From contig CM049307.1 of NCBI GenBank assembly GCA_026874595.1, positions 47,589,678 to 47,653,677 of the forward strand: a stretch of DNA of 64,000 nucleotides, in the 5' to 3' direction. The translations under genes were made by a program, and so were the position numbers. Origin of the DNA: Sipunculus nudus (Eukaryota; Annelida; Sipuncula; Golfingiida; Sipunculidae). Of this stretch, positions 47,967 through 59,802 are shown in pieces (position 1 is the stretch's first letter; each line of letters begins with the position of its first letter). A model generated the notes under the pieces. That model did no database searches. It was not told where the DNA came from and worked only from the letters and a program-made list of their open reading frames with translations.

Positions 47967-49673
47967 CTGAAAAACAGGGACAGAAATATTAGGTATTTGT
48001 AAATGCAAGTTCACACTATCATTCAATTTTCACTTAAGAGTCTTGTCTAATTCATTATGAACTCTGCACAGTAGGAAGCCTAATCAGTGGAAGACCCATT
48101 ACAATATCTGTATTTTTTTTACCAATATTTGAAGGTTTTCAGTAGTTTGACATGATATTTTAGCATCATTACTAATTTATTCAAAGGAACATTTAAATAT
48201 ATTACATTACTCTCATGCACTGGAACTCAAATCACAATATAATCTGCCTAACAGAACAATACTATCTGCCAGCAATGACAGGAAACTAATCACCATAAAA
48301 GAAATCTTTCTTCTGTTTAACTGTTTTGATTGCACTTTGCCAAAAGTAGGAGAAATTATATTACATATTCATAGATAAATGTATCAGTTCCTTATCCAAA
48401 CATAAGATAAAACAGATCATTATGCAATTCAAACATTTCATTTTTAATTTTTCATCCAGGTCTCCTGATAAGAGTGTACAATTCAGCAGTTGTACTCTTG
48501 TTCACTCAAAGGCCCATCAATTTTAGGGAGCCTTTATTTTTTAATAAAGTCACAAATTGAGTCTGAAAATATGTCAGGTACTCTGTCATTTATTTAAAGA
48601 TAATTAAGCAAAAGTATTCATTTAATATCTAAGAAAATTGCATATATTCTGACATGTGGACTGACGGGACAGGGCAGCTGTGGTGCACTGTGGTGCAACT
48701 TCTCCAATCACATGCTCATTATATATAGACATATGAATTTAGCAAATACACAAATTTTATGGACACACAATTGTATATGATATAGTAAGATGCACACTTC
48801 TTGCCTTGGACTGAATTACTGTAAGAATTCCTTTAAAAACTCCAACCTGCCAAAACCAAGGTCTGACTGGCCATTTAGTGCAAAGAACTGCCGTCAAGGC
48901 TGCATATACAGGGAGTTATGCTTCCACCTACTTGTGTAATATCCATTTGTGTGCAGGAGTCTTTTATAACTGGACGTTCAAGGTGATTTCCAGTTGTTAG
49001 CCTGTCCATCACAAAAACTGAATTTTAAAGATGCATATCAGGTACAGCATTAAGCAAAGGCTCCAAGCATCCTGTAACCTTCATCATCAAATAAAATACT
49101 GAAGCATCATAGTGTGATAGAGGTGTCTGTGTACTTTCATCATGCACTCTGGATACTGAACACAGAATATGTTGAGAGCGAGAAACGGCTACAAAAGCAC
49201 AACATCCATGAAAATAAAATGGGGGTTTCCTCATGTAGAGCCACACTTTAAAGTCAAGGTAAACAGCATGGGCCCCAACAAGAATGGATTCCTTCAACAG
49301 AATAAATACATAAGACATGTATACAGGTTGCAAATACATAAAATACATTTTATTCACTGCAAATTGACTTGCCCTCTATGATTTACAGCATTAAATATAG
49401 TTCATGACACAACTAGATGTCAGGGTTTCACTTGTTGATGACCCCCCCCCCCCCCTGTTTGAACAACTGTTCAATTAATTTTCTAGATTATCAATTCTGT
49501 CTTTTGAATTTAGCTTGACTTATTTACAAGTGAAGTCACAAGTTATCAGTTTACTGTAACATTTAAATATAGCACTGTCATTGATGAATTACTGAGCCCC
49601 AAAGGCAAGAAGAATAAGAACTGGGGTGTGGCTCTACACGACCCCCTCTCTGTTGGCTACAGATATCACTTAC

Positions 49674-49746
49674 CCCACAAACTCAGTGGGTGACTGGATT
49701 ATGCACAGTTAGGTTTTCTGCAGGATCAGAATCAGCTGTGTGATAT
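49674..49746 (-). other. Candidate TNRC6 non-coding 5' exon
   Basis: The acceptor TTTATTTTGTAG and donor GGG|GTAAGTG bound 73 bases. All three frames contain stops, so it can only be untranslated in the main form. Joined to 47909-47966 it places a TGA in frame upstream of the start codon at 46616. Confidence 0.5.
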
Positions 49747-49807
49747 CTACAAAATAAAACAAATTCTGGCCATGTATTAATTATGAACCCACAAGAGCAG
49801 CACAAGG

Positions 49808-50290
49808 ATGCATTATAGTATTAACATGCCTCTCTTGTCACCTCTGACCTCATTAAATATGGGAAAACTCTGCCAAAATATGAATTCATGTGGAAAAAAG
49901 GTATATTACTTATTGGTAATTATTCATGCTCGCGAGTTCCATGAAAATCCATCAAATTTAATAAGTCATCACAGTGCCACCTTGTATGGTGACCTTTGAC
50001 CTCATGATGTGTGTGGATTTTGCCAAGAATCTCAATCAGTCAAGAAATTATATTGGTAAATAAATATATTTGAGTTTCCTCAAAATCTGTTTTATTTCTA
50101 AGTTATCAAGATGACACCAAAAAGAAGCCTGGTGATGTGACCTTTGAACTCATTATGTGTGGATTGTGCCAAGATTTAAGCACAGGTGTGATAATCTATT
50201 GGTAAAAGTTATGTTGGGTTTCATGAAAATCCCAAGTTCCTGGTGAGTTACCGTAGTGAAGCCAAAAAGGAAACATGGACACTGCCCATA
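49808..50290 (+). repeat. Short repeat with GTGACCTTTGACCTC boxes
   Basis: Two units of about 150 bp have GGTGACCTTTGACCTCATGA at 49988 and GTGACCTTTGAACTCATTAT at about 50138. Each is followed by GTGTGGATTKTGCCAAGA and AATAATCTATTGGTAAA-like text. The first box has direct repeats with spacings 1 and 2. It is another member of the AGGTCA-bearing set. Confidence 0.6.
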
Positions 50291-50500
50291 CCACAATAAA
50301 ACCTGTTTACAAATTTCCATAATGATTTTTTTCATTATTATTTAATACTATACATACAATTCAGGGAAATAATTATTCACCTTATCATATCAAGGAAATT
50401 ACTTTTCTAGCAGGGAAAGTAACATTTTCTGAATATTTTGACATATGGCAAAATGACAAATTTTTTACTACAATTTGTTAAAAATAATGATGATACTTAC

Positions 50501-50591
50501 ATAATATAATATTAACAATAATATCCTAGTGTTGCATTGATATCAATTCTCTTGCTCTTCTCTACTGAACACAGACTGTCCCCCCAACCTT
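50501..50591 (-). other. Candidate TNRC6 non-coding 5' exon
   Basis: The acceptor TTTCTTGATTTCAG and donor TTAT|GTAAGTATC bound 91 bases. One frame opens GWGDSLCSVEKSKRI before a stop; the other frames stop sooner. The GWGD start is suggestive for this protein family, but the frame closes inside the exon, so a coding role is unlikely. Confidence 0.45.
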
Positions 50592-50946
50592 CTGAAATCA
50601 AGAAAAACTTTCCTAGTGATACATATACACATTATGCCTGATGTAAAACAATAATATTTTCTAATTTACTGACATGTTATATACATTTGAAACCCATGAA
50701 TATACTTGCTAGGGCAGGCAATCAGGAGGCATGATTACAATGATTACTTGTCTGTGCATGGAAATTGTTTTTAAAAATATTTTGGACAATTTATGTATAT
50801 AAACCTGCCTAGCTGCATAGACAATGGCTGGAAAAACAGCATAATATGATTAAAACTTACTTTTCAGTTTTTTTTTTTCAAAATGTAACTGATCCAACAA
50901 ACATTCTTTAAGATCAAGGTATTGAATGTGTCAAAGTAAAACTCAC

Positions 50947-50979
50947 CACACAACCTTGACATTTGCTAATCACACAGAT
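50947..50979 (-). other. Candidate TNRC6 micro-exon (5' UTR)
   Basis: The acceptor TGTTCCTTTTGCAG and donor GTG|GTGAGT bound only 33 bases. The splice signals are good, but small size makes chance likely. Confidence 0.3.
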
Positions 50980-52034
50980 CTGCAAAAGGAACAGAGCATG
51001 GATGATGTTCAAAGCAGATTTTTAGTCAATTTTAACTGTTAAGTGAATTAATGTTCTGGCTTTATAACCCTAAATCTCTGTTATGATCAGTTATTCTCTT
51101 GGAATGATGATGTGTTGTAGAAATTACAGGCTTAATATTCCAAGGGTACCATGGTATAGGTACTACATATGCATTGAAGCCATATATGTTTTACATGTGC
51201 TTCAAACATTTTCAATTACATTTTTTAAAATTGTATGCCACTATTTAAGTAAAATCAACTTGTATCATTTGCCACTATTAAAGTAAAATCAACTTGTATC
51301 ATTTACAACCTAACTATATTATCAGTTTCATCTTATATATAAATACAAGTGAACCATAGGTCACGATGCTGAGGCGCTAATTGGCTACTATGCATGAGTA
51401 TTTTTTTATCAATGAAACATAAGGTATAGGAATACTGATATAGGAAATTTTTTTCTTTATTACTGATCCAATGGACTTGGGAAGCAATGGATGGATGCGG
51501 ACATCCAAAATCAACAATGAGCATTAGTGACTTAATACAAAATATATGGACCCTGCAAGTCAGTATTCACATGATTACTAAACTTGCATGAAATGAGGCG
51601 CCATAAGTTGCCATGAGAACACTGTCACTTGTCAACATCCAAAACGTAATTCAACACAATTGATGCATTAAAAAATGGGATTAGCTTTTGTATGATGTTC
51701 ATTCCACACATCACTGGGTTCTCTAGGCAGACATGGTGCAATTAAGCATCTGATAAGGACACTTAAAGACATTGCTGGGCCATATTTCAAATTTTATCCA
51801 ATGCAAAATTTTTTTTCAACAACTTGGACCATAAAGGGTTGGACTTTTCTGGTGCTCAAAATTAACACCTTATTTCTAGTTTAAATATTTCAAACTTGAC
51901 CTATCAAAATGTTAAGCCATCACTATCACGGTCTGATCATTGTAATTATTGACCTGCTAACAATCTGCAGGTCTTCCAATTAACTGAGTTTAAACTAAAG
52001 CCAGATGAAAGCACAAAATAACCAACATACTCAC

Positions 52035-52088
52035 CAGATGCAGATATATGCAGGCAGTGAGTGATTTGGAATTTGGCAATAATATGAG
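52035..52088 (-). other. Candidate TNRC6 non-coding 5' exon
   Basis: The acceptor CTGTCATTTCAG and donor CTG|GTGAGTATG bound 54 bases in transcript orientation. It lies just before the family A element at 52113. Only splice-site quality supports it. Confidence 0.35.
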
Positions 52089-52112
52089 CTGAAATGACAG
52101 GACACGTATTTT

Positions 52113-54728
52113 AACAAGGGACCTATGGGTCACGACGCTCAGCTGTTATATATGATAAAAAAATATTATTTAGAAATGAGGCACATGCTGGTTTTGTGTG
52201 GTAATAAATATAAGCTGTATTATGAGTTGTTGTTGTTTAGCTTATGTATGATTTTGATAGTACCTTTGGAGACAGGGAAGAGGATTGATTTCATTTATTT
52301 TATTAACAAATGGAGTACTACTGTCACACAGATTTTGACTTGGCCATATAACTTATAAGCAGAACATATAATATAAGAGTTATTTATTTATTAAAAAAAT
52401 TACAAATATTGTCCCAAATATAATTTTTATTAAAAATAATAAGAGAATCATATGATTTTTTAAAATGAAATATAACTGATATGGTTATTAAAATAATATT
52501 AAAGAATATATTCATGAATGCATTCATGAATACATTTTGAAAGTATTTGCACGAGTATTCATATACTTTCATTTTTACCTGAATTCCCATTCTTTATGCA
52601 AGAAATTTTATAATGGAGTACATAATCATATTCGTATTTAATACAATTACAAAGTATTCGCACCATGTCTGGTATTTATTCAGTTTTCACCAAACAATGA
52701 TGTTGAGAATCCAGAATATACAAATTTCACACATTTAAATAATGATCATAAGTACCTGGTTTTATGGCTTTTATTTATATTAAAAAATAACTGTAAAAAA
52801 TTCATTTTGGACTAATTTCACATCAATGTACACACTAGACAGAGTAGGAATCTAGATTAATATTATCAACTGCATCTTTTTCTATCATTAATTTCCTTCA
52901 TATAATCCTTAATAATTAGTAATGAATAATATGATTTACTTCTTTATCATTAAAAATGAACTGAAAAATGCCATAGGTGACTGCATGGTGTTATTTGGAA
53001 TACGTGACATTCTACCCATCGATACAAGATTCTTATATCAACAGTAACTGCAAGTTAATTTCCTGTTATTATAAATTAACAAATTCCTTTTCTATTTTTC
53101 TTTAATTTGTTATTAAAAACCAATAAAAATTTATTAATTTATTGTTTATTGTTATGTTGTTGGTTAAAACCACTAGATGAGTTGGGTTGAACACCTGGAT
53201 CAACTGTGGCTGGCCATAAGCTGCCTGGATTCTCCCCTCAAGCGTGCATAATTTGATGAAAGGTCAACAAGGTCAACATACAGGTGACTCAAGAGGGGCT
53301 GGAGAGAGCCAAACTCTGACAGGGTCTCATAAAAAACATTAATAAAAGCTACAATATTTGGCAAATTTCTTTCAGCTTTCTAAACTAAAAAGCTGAAATC
53401 CTTATGTGTGCATTATATGAAAATTATATCAACAGTGCTCACGGGAAATAAACGTGCCTTGGTCACAATTGGGCAAAATTTAAGGTACTAATTTTATATT
53501 TATACTAATAACTTATAAAAATTTGAAAAATTCAGAACTAATTTTGGGTATTCAATTGAATCTTGATTAAATAATGTTACATCCCTGACAAAAAAAATCT
53601 CTAGCTTCAGCAATGCCCTTGTTAAGGGAGTAAATATATTATTTGATTTTTTACAAAGTGCATTATGTTTGGGCCCATAACTTGAAAAAAAATACACAAT
53701 ACTGACATCATTTCTGGCATGTGCATAGTGAATGTATAGAAAAATATGTATATTATATATGATCAAAGTCAGATCAGTGGTTTTGATATTAGGCAGTCTT
53801 AAAGTGTAACATTGGGTTTTTAATGGAAAAATGAATTTTTTCATTGATATCTCGAAGGAATTAAGTCCTAGTGACCAAATTCTTGGCATGGTAGGGGATT
53901 TTGGAGAAATCTAACTGTATGCCAAATTTAAGGAACTTAGAGCTGAAGCTCGGGAGCTGAGCTCTAGCAAACTGCATAACACTAGCAATATGTGACATGG
54001 TGCTTGAAAACTTGAATAAAATCTACAGTTTTTGATCAACGGGTTTCAAATTTTTGGTGTTAACAGTTGAAATGCTAACAAAAACATGCTGTGAAAATTA
54101 AATCCACAGCAGTTACAGCAAAAAAACGTGCCATGGTCAAAGTTGGGCAAAATTTAAGGTACCAATTTTTTATTTTTGCTCATATTTTTAAAAATTTAAA
54201 AGATTTTGATCTAATTTTGGGTATACAATTTAATTTTGATTAATAAAAGTAATATTACTGGAAAAAAAGTGGTTAGCTTTAACAAGTTTTGTGTTAAGTG
54301 ATAAAATTTCTTTCCTGATTATTTACAAAATGCATTATGTTTGGGCCCATAACTTTTTTAAATTAAATAATACAGACCTAATTTCTGGCATGTACATAGG
54401 AATTATATAGAGGATTATTTATAGGAAATATGAGGAAAAACAGATGAGTGGTTTTGATATTAGGCAGTCCTAAAGTGTGAAAATAGGTTTTTAATAAAAA
54501 ATTGAGGTTTTTCCTTAATTTCTCAAAGGAATGAAGTCGCAAAGACCCAGTTTTCGGCTTGGTAGGAGATCTTGGGGACATCTAACATTATGCTGAATTT
54601 TGGATTCCTAGGTCTTACGGTTTCAAAACGTGCCACATCTACGGACGGACGGACGGACGGACAGACGGACGGACGACGGACAATGGACCACGACTATAGC
54701 TCAGATGACTTATAGTCAGCTGAGCTAA
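52113..54728 (+). mobile_element. CAGCTGA family A element, long form with internal duplication
   Basis: The copy starts AACAAGGGACCTATGGGTCA, GCTCAGCTG and ends in a hairpin at 54697-54727 with arms TAGCTCAGATGACT and AGTCAGCTGAGCTA. The 3' domain (GGGCCCATAACTT, TTTTGATATTAGGCAGTC) occurs twice, at about 53380-53940 and 54080-54728. GGACGGAC tetranucleotide repeats are at about 54640-54677. It sits in the TNRC6 5' intron region. Confidence 0.6.
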
Positions 54729-55101
54729 CAAAAAACAATATCATGTGGTCTTCCTATTTTTTAAAGAGGTTTCCATAATAAACATACCACATATATGTTA
54801 CGAGCTAAGCTAGATGGAACTCCATTTTAGGACTGCTTTTTTTGGCAGTTGCTATGCATTAAAAACATGTAAGTATCCATAAACAAAGCAAAGTTTTTTT
54901 CTGTTTCCATTATTCACTTATCACACCTTTATAACGTATGCACCTAAGTGTAACCCCCATTTTAAGAAATACAGAAGTCCCTTAAGAGAATTTGCTCTTC
55001 CTGGTGTTATAAAATAAATAGTAGCAGCAATAACTGCATCACTACCAGATGCCAACTTAAGCAAATGCAGATACAAAATCATGCTTTATAATATTACTAA
55101 C

Positions 55102-55156
55102 CTTTTAAGAGTGTGCTTACAATGCAAGGCAAGATGTGAATTTCTTTGGGATTCAG
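55102..55156 (-). other. Candidate TNRC6 non-coding 5' exon
   Basis: The acceptor TTCTTTGCAG and donor AAAAG|GTTAGT bound 55 bases. A TAA and TGA-type stop interrupts the frames. It is supported by splice signals only. Confidence 0.35.
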
Positions 55157-55558
55157 CTGCAAAGAAAAGAAACTGTTTTAAGAAGTGTCCTTCATAAAAT
55201 TCCCAAACAGTAACAAAGACTAGAAATTTGTGTCATGCAAAAGCATACAATTGGAAACAAAAGCAGCACCGGGTTCAACTGAAAATTCTGAAATTACAGA
55301 AGGCACAATTTTTTGTGTATTAACCAATACTGAAAATTTAATGAGGAAAGGTTTATCTAAAATAAGAACAAAATAAATCACTAGTGGATGCTGTGGCTTC
55401 ACATAATATTTACAAACTTGTACAATGTGCACGAGTGTGCCAGTCAATTCTATCATAAACGTTAACACCCACACAACTGCTTCAAATTATGTTCACTGTT
55501 AAAGTAACACATAATAAATACCCATCAGGAATGCCCAGGTGTGCAACTGGAAACATAC

Positions 55559-55601
55559 CTGACAAAGAAGTGACCATCAAATGTTCTTCAAAGAAAAAGA
55601 G
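55559..55601 (-). other. Candidate TNRC6 non-coding 5' exon
   Basis: The acceptor ATATGAATTTCAG and donor CAG|GTATGT bound 43 bases. Several such short exons lie in one orientation across 47.9-55.6 kb, which hints at a complex 5' UTR. Each on its own is weak. Confidence 0.3.
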
Positions 55602-56748
55602 CTGAAATTCATATTTCAGGATTTAAACAAGACTTTGGCTTGTTAAAAAGGAATTGCTAACAAAACTTTGTGATTCATCCAGATTGCTGATCTCTCACTT
55701 ATCACTTACATCTTAAGTCATACTGGGGGGAAATTACATACAGTAATGGCAAAACAGTTTTCTTCTACATGTCCCCACATGCCTACCCCCCCCCTTATTA
55801 TAAGCATCCAAGACACTTTTCATGTTAAAAAATTTTCTTATGGCATGTCCTCACCATGCGATTAGACGACAAATTTCAAATACAGTGTCTTTTTTGGATA
55901 AGAAATTTTACAAAAACAAGTAGTGTTTGTGATTTCAGGCAATCCACACATACGTTTTTAATATTTGCTATTGTTCCTGACATATATTAATTTAGATTTC
56001 CTCGACTTTTGAAATGACCATCAAATGCTGTGCGAGAAGAATTAATGTTTGTGGGACAAGTGTTCAAGGACCAGTCAGCCCAAAAATATTTTTCATGCCA
56101 TAACGTTTTCTGAAGGTTTCAATTCTTGTATTATTACACAATACCAATTTATTTTAGTCATCCATGTAAATTAAATGGGTAACTTATTATAAATAACTGA
56201 CCCATCCACCAGAGCCCAAATGCTCTGCCCATTTAACCTAATTATTACAATGAGCCCCAAAAACAATTCTACACAGGTCTTCCATGCCCATAATAGCCAG
56301 ATAATAATGATGTCACAAAGGTCAATGACATATGATGTCAAACTGACTGTTGTCATCAAATGGTATGGCGGTCCTCAGATCGCAGTCGTTATAAAATGTT
56401 TTGCAATATTTTGGATTATTCGTCCCATACAAAATACATGCCAGGTAAGACATTATCATATACTCGGTCATCAAGAGGAATGGCACCTGCAGCCTATAGC
56501 CTAGATTGTTTTATACTTTGTATAAAAAAAATATCCCGGAAAACATGCTGACCTGTGTACTGCCTACTGGTTCAAAATACATGTGGTCTATTTGACAGAG
56601 CTCTGACAAATTATGCAAAATTTTGTTTTTGTCAGATGATTGACGCTTTACAATATTTAAGGTCACCTGATCGGTTGCTCGTTAGTCCAATGCTTATGAT
56701 TATTCATTGAATGAATATGCAATATAGGTCAAATAGAGTTCATGGATA

Positions 56749-57206
56749 CTGTGGTTGCCTTTTTGTTTGCGATGGTTTTATTTTCGCGATATTCAAGAAT
56801 GGGATATAATCGCGAATATGAAACCCTCGGGAATAAGCTGCCCTTTTATCGAGGATAAACAAGAGGATATGATGCATCTGCACAAATGGATTAGTTTTCA
56901 CACCCTCTGATTGACCCTGAAAACATTGTTTGTAAATCAACAATATAATCAGTGGATGGTATCGCAACCTTCTCATGCAAACATGTAATGATAATTGTCT
57001 AAAGTTAGATTGTGAGACAGGTTATAATACCATGACTATAACGATAATGAGGGAGGTATTGTTGAATTTAATTTATTAATAAATGTAAATATTTTATATT
57101 TTGATTTCATAGATTCTGGCACAATCGGGAAAATTAAACCCTGGCAAAACATTCAAAATAAAGAAATCGCGAAATTTCAGCCTCGTTAATATGAAACCAA
57201 CTACAG
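56749..57206. mobile_element. 458-bp MITE with TA target site, Tc1/mariner-like
   Basis: The left end CTGTGGTTGCC and the right end, in reverse complement CTGTAGTTGG, are flanked by TA on both sides. Inverted similarity continues inward through TTTCGCGAT blocks on both sides over about 50 bases. It has no coding capacity. Confidence 0.65.
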
Positions 57207-57801
57207 TATGTCAATTCTCTTGTGAACTCCAGAATTGGGCAATAAAATCCGATGTCAAAATGACAACATGTCTAATATGCTTTTTCACATTTAAGGGTTA
57301 TCAAAAATATTTAAATGTTAAATATAATTTCAAAAAGGTTGTATTCAACAAACGGTTAATCCATGACACTCGAGTTACGAAAATAACATAGAATAATAGA
57401 TCGCATTTCTATAACCCATTTATTTTATTTCTTGGTTAAGAGAAAATCCTTCGCTCACACAGCATACAATATCCAAAAAAAAAAATCATAATGCTGAATG
57501 CAATCCACAATTAAATTTCAGACGATCATTTTATTATGTGTTTGCAAAAGCACAAAATCCAATGAAACGACACTAAACGAAACCATCAGCACTTTCCGCT
57601 AAAGACTGTTGACATCGCTATTATTGCTGCGAGTGCGTGTTGACATTTGCGGTATCATCGTCTGTATCTGCCTAACAACTTCCCTCTAGGCCAATTAAAG
57701 CTCCAAACGAGTTTTAAGGGATAAAAGACGTGAGAATTCTTTGAAAAACAACAATACCCAGAACAGGGATTTCCTGAGAAATGGGTCGAAAGAGGTATTA
57801 C

Positions 57802-57860
57802 CCTGCCGATAAAAATTGTTCGGGCTTGTCAAGGCCACTCGCCAGCCAAGCGGAAGCCAT
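57802..57860 (-). other. Possible alternative first coding exon
   Basis: In a locally GC-richer stretch the minus strand has CAATATGGCTTCC, resembling a YY1-type translation-start element. It opens MASAWLASGLDKPEQFLS before a possible donor GGCAGG|GTAATA. The exon would end two bases into a codon. None of the candidate downstream exons that I tested keeps this frame open, so a link to TNRC6 is unproven. Confidence 0.2.
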
Positions 57861-58288
57861 ATTGAATTCATTATGCGCTAAGGGAGGTCACCTTCGACAA
57901 CAACCTCGCTTCAACGATAAATAAAATGCTTCTAGTCAAAATGCATCCTTTTTAAACCCAACAGACATAAAGATAAGTTTCCTAAGCTTCTAATTATTAC
58001 GATAAACAGCTACAAGCGCGGCCCAGTTAACGGTAAATTGCGATGTAGCCGGCAAACACCTGCAATGCGGCCCCTGATCGTCTCACAAGCAGCCATGATG
58101 TGCGACGAGACATTGGCACGCGGCTGTCAAAATACCTCTTCAAGTTACCACCATACTTCTGCGTAAATCTATCAAATCATCACGGATGTGACAATTAGAA
58201 GACTTTAACTTGACATAAGAAGCGCTACAGAGTGAACAGACGTCACGACGGATGAAAACTTGCAGGCGAAAATTGCCATTTCACTTAC

Positions 58289-58530
58289 CTGATCAACTTG
58301 TGCGACCGCAAGCACAACACAGTTCACTTGGGCAGTAAAATGCTGGAATGTTCTTGAGTATTTACACAATTGTTTAAATTAACGCTGTACAAATATCTAC
58401 AAATTATTCTACACTAGGTGGCTCCTGAAAATATGAAGAGTGTTGAGCCATGACCCTCCCCATAGCCCCTAGAAAACATCTCGACGGTTCCAATTCTGCT
58501 TCGAATGCAAAGGCTGCAAAGGCAAACTGA
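58289..58530 (-). other. Likely first non-coding exon of TNRC6
   Basis: A strong donor ATCAG|GTAAGTG lies at 58288-58287 in a stretch that is less AT-rich than its surroundings. The upstream boundary is not visible; the start shown is set from the promoter-like site next to it. No long open frame is present, which fits a leader exon. Confidence 0.45.
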
Positions 58531-58534
58531 CTTC

Positions 58535-58547
58535 GGCGCATGCGTGG
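58535..58547. promoter_or_regulatory. NRF-1-like site in a TATA-less promoter region
   Basis: GGCGCATGCGTGG contains GCGCATGCG, one base from the palindromic NRF-1 core GCGCATGCGC. No TATA box lies at a suitable distance. The site is about 250 bases upstream of the leader-exon donor, as expected for a housekeeping-type promoter of this gene. Confidence 0.4.
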
Positions 58548-58559
58548 TCATATGATCCA

Positions 58560-59802
58560 TAAAAGTCTCTCATACTCCGAGAATACATTGGCCTAGATCC
58601 CATATAACACAGAAGTTACCGTTATCTTTGCTGGGGGCCTGGGTGTGTCTTGACACCTTGTGTCAAATGCTCAGAAAATCCGTCGTCGCATCAATCTAAA
58701 TACAGCCTCTTTTCCCTATATATACGTATCAGTATTGATTTTGTTATTATTCTACCCTGAAGTTAACTGAATAATTGGTAAAACCTGTTTTACTTCAGAT
58801 TATGGTTAATCAAATCCAAGTTGCATGATATAATTGGTAAATGAGACTAATATTCTATATTTGAAAGGCCATGGACATGGCACTGTAACATGACTAAATA
58901 TTTATGTGAACAGATTGGAATCTGAAATACCTAAAAAATTTATGTATTAAATTGTATAACTGTAACACCGAGATGTTTTGGAAATAGGCTGGACTTCTGT
59001 TGTGTACAAAAAAAATTATATGGCAACAAAAATGGTTAACGGATTTTTTTTTTCAAAAATTAAAAAAAAATAATTAGTGTTTAACTGTTAAATTAAAAAC
59101 CCATTTTTTTATACTAATGCCAGTTCATATTTATAGATGTTATAATAAACTTGGACTTTTTTATATTTCAAATAGTTTTGATGATAATATCCACTGTTCC
59201 AGCAAATTTGTACACTACCGTATAAGAAACAAGGAAATTATTTTTAACCTTTTATCATTATGGATCTAATATTACTGAGTATATTGTATTGACTCCTTTA
59301 CAAGGAACAGTACATTTTATTTAATATTCATATGCATATGAATGCATTTGGTGTATTTTAACCAGAATTAAAAATGCACAGACCCTTAAACCTTAAAGCA
59401 CTGAATTAGCTGTGTTATATGATTGTTAACTTAAGTGCCATGGAGTCTAATTATAATTAACTTTTACGCCTAAAATGATTCTATGAATAAACATGCTTGA
59501 AGATGAAGAACAGTTACAATTATAATGTACTTGGAGTATTATGATCGAGGGTAATGAAAAGTTACCATATAAACCATTAGAAAAAGTCTAATTTAACTGT
59601 GAAGTGTTAAATTATGATAGTTAAGTTCATACACTCGGTAAAGGGCTAATGTAAATTTGTTTTGAACAATATAAACCATACGTTATAAAGTGACATAATT
59701 CTTTATTAATACAAAGAAATATATGAAAATTTTCTGCTTAGTAATTTCACGAATATTGAATACATTGTAATATCTCCAACATAAATGAAGCAGCAAATTG
59801 TG
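58560..59802. other. AT-rich intergenic DNA upstream of TNRC6
   Basis: Very AT-rich DNA with many short A and T runs and no gene, repeat end or RNA gene recognised. Confidence 0.55.
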
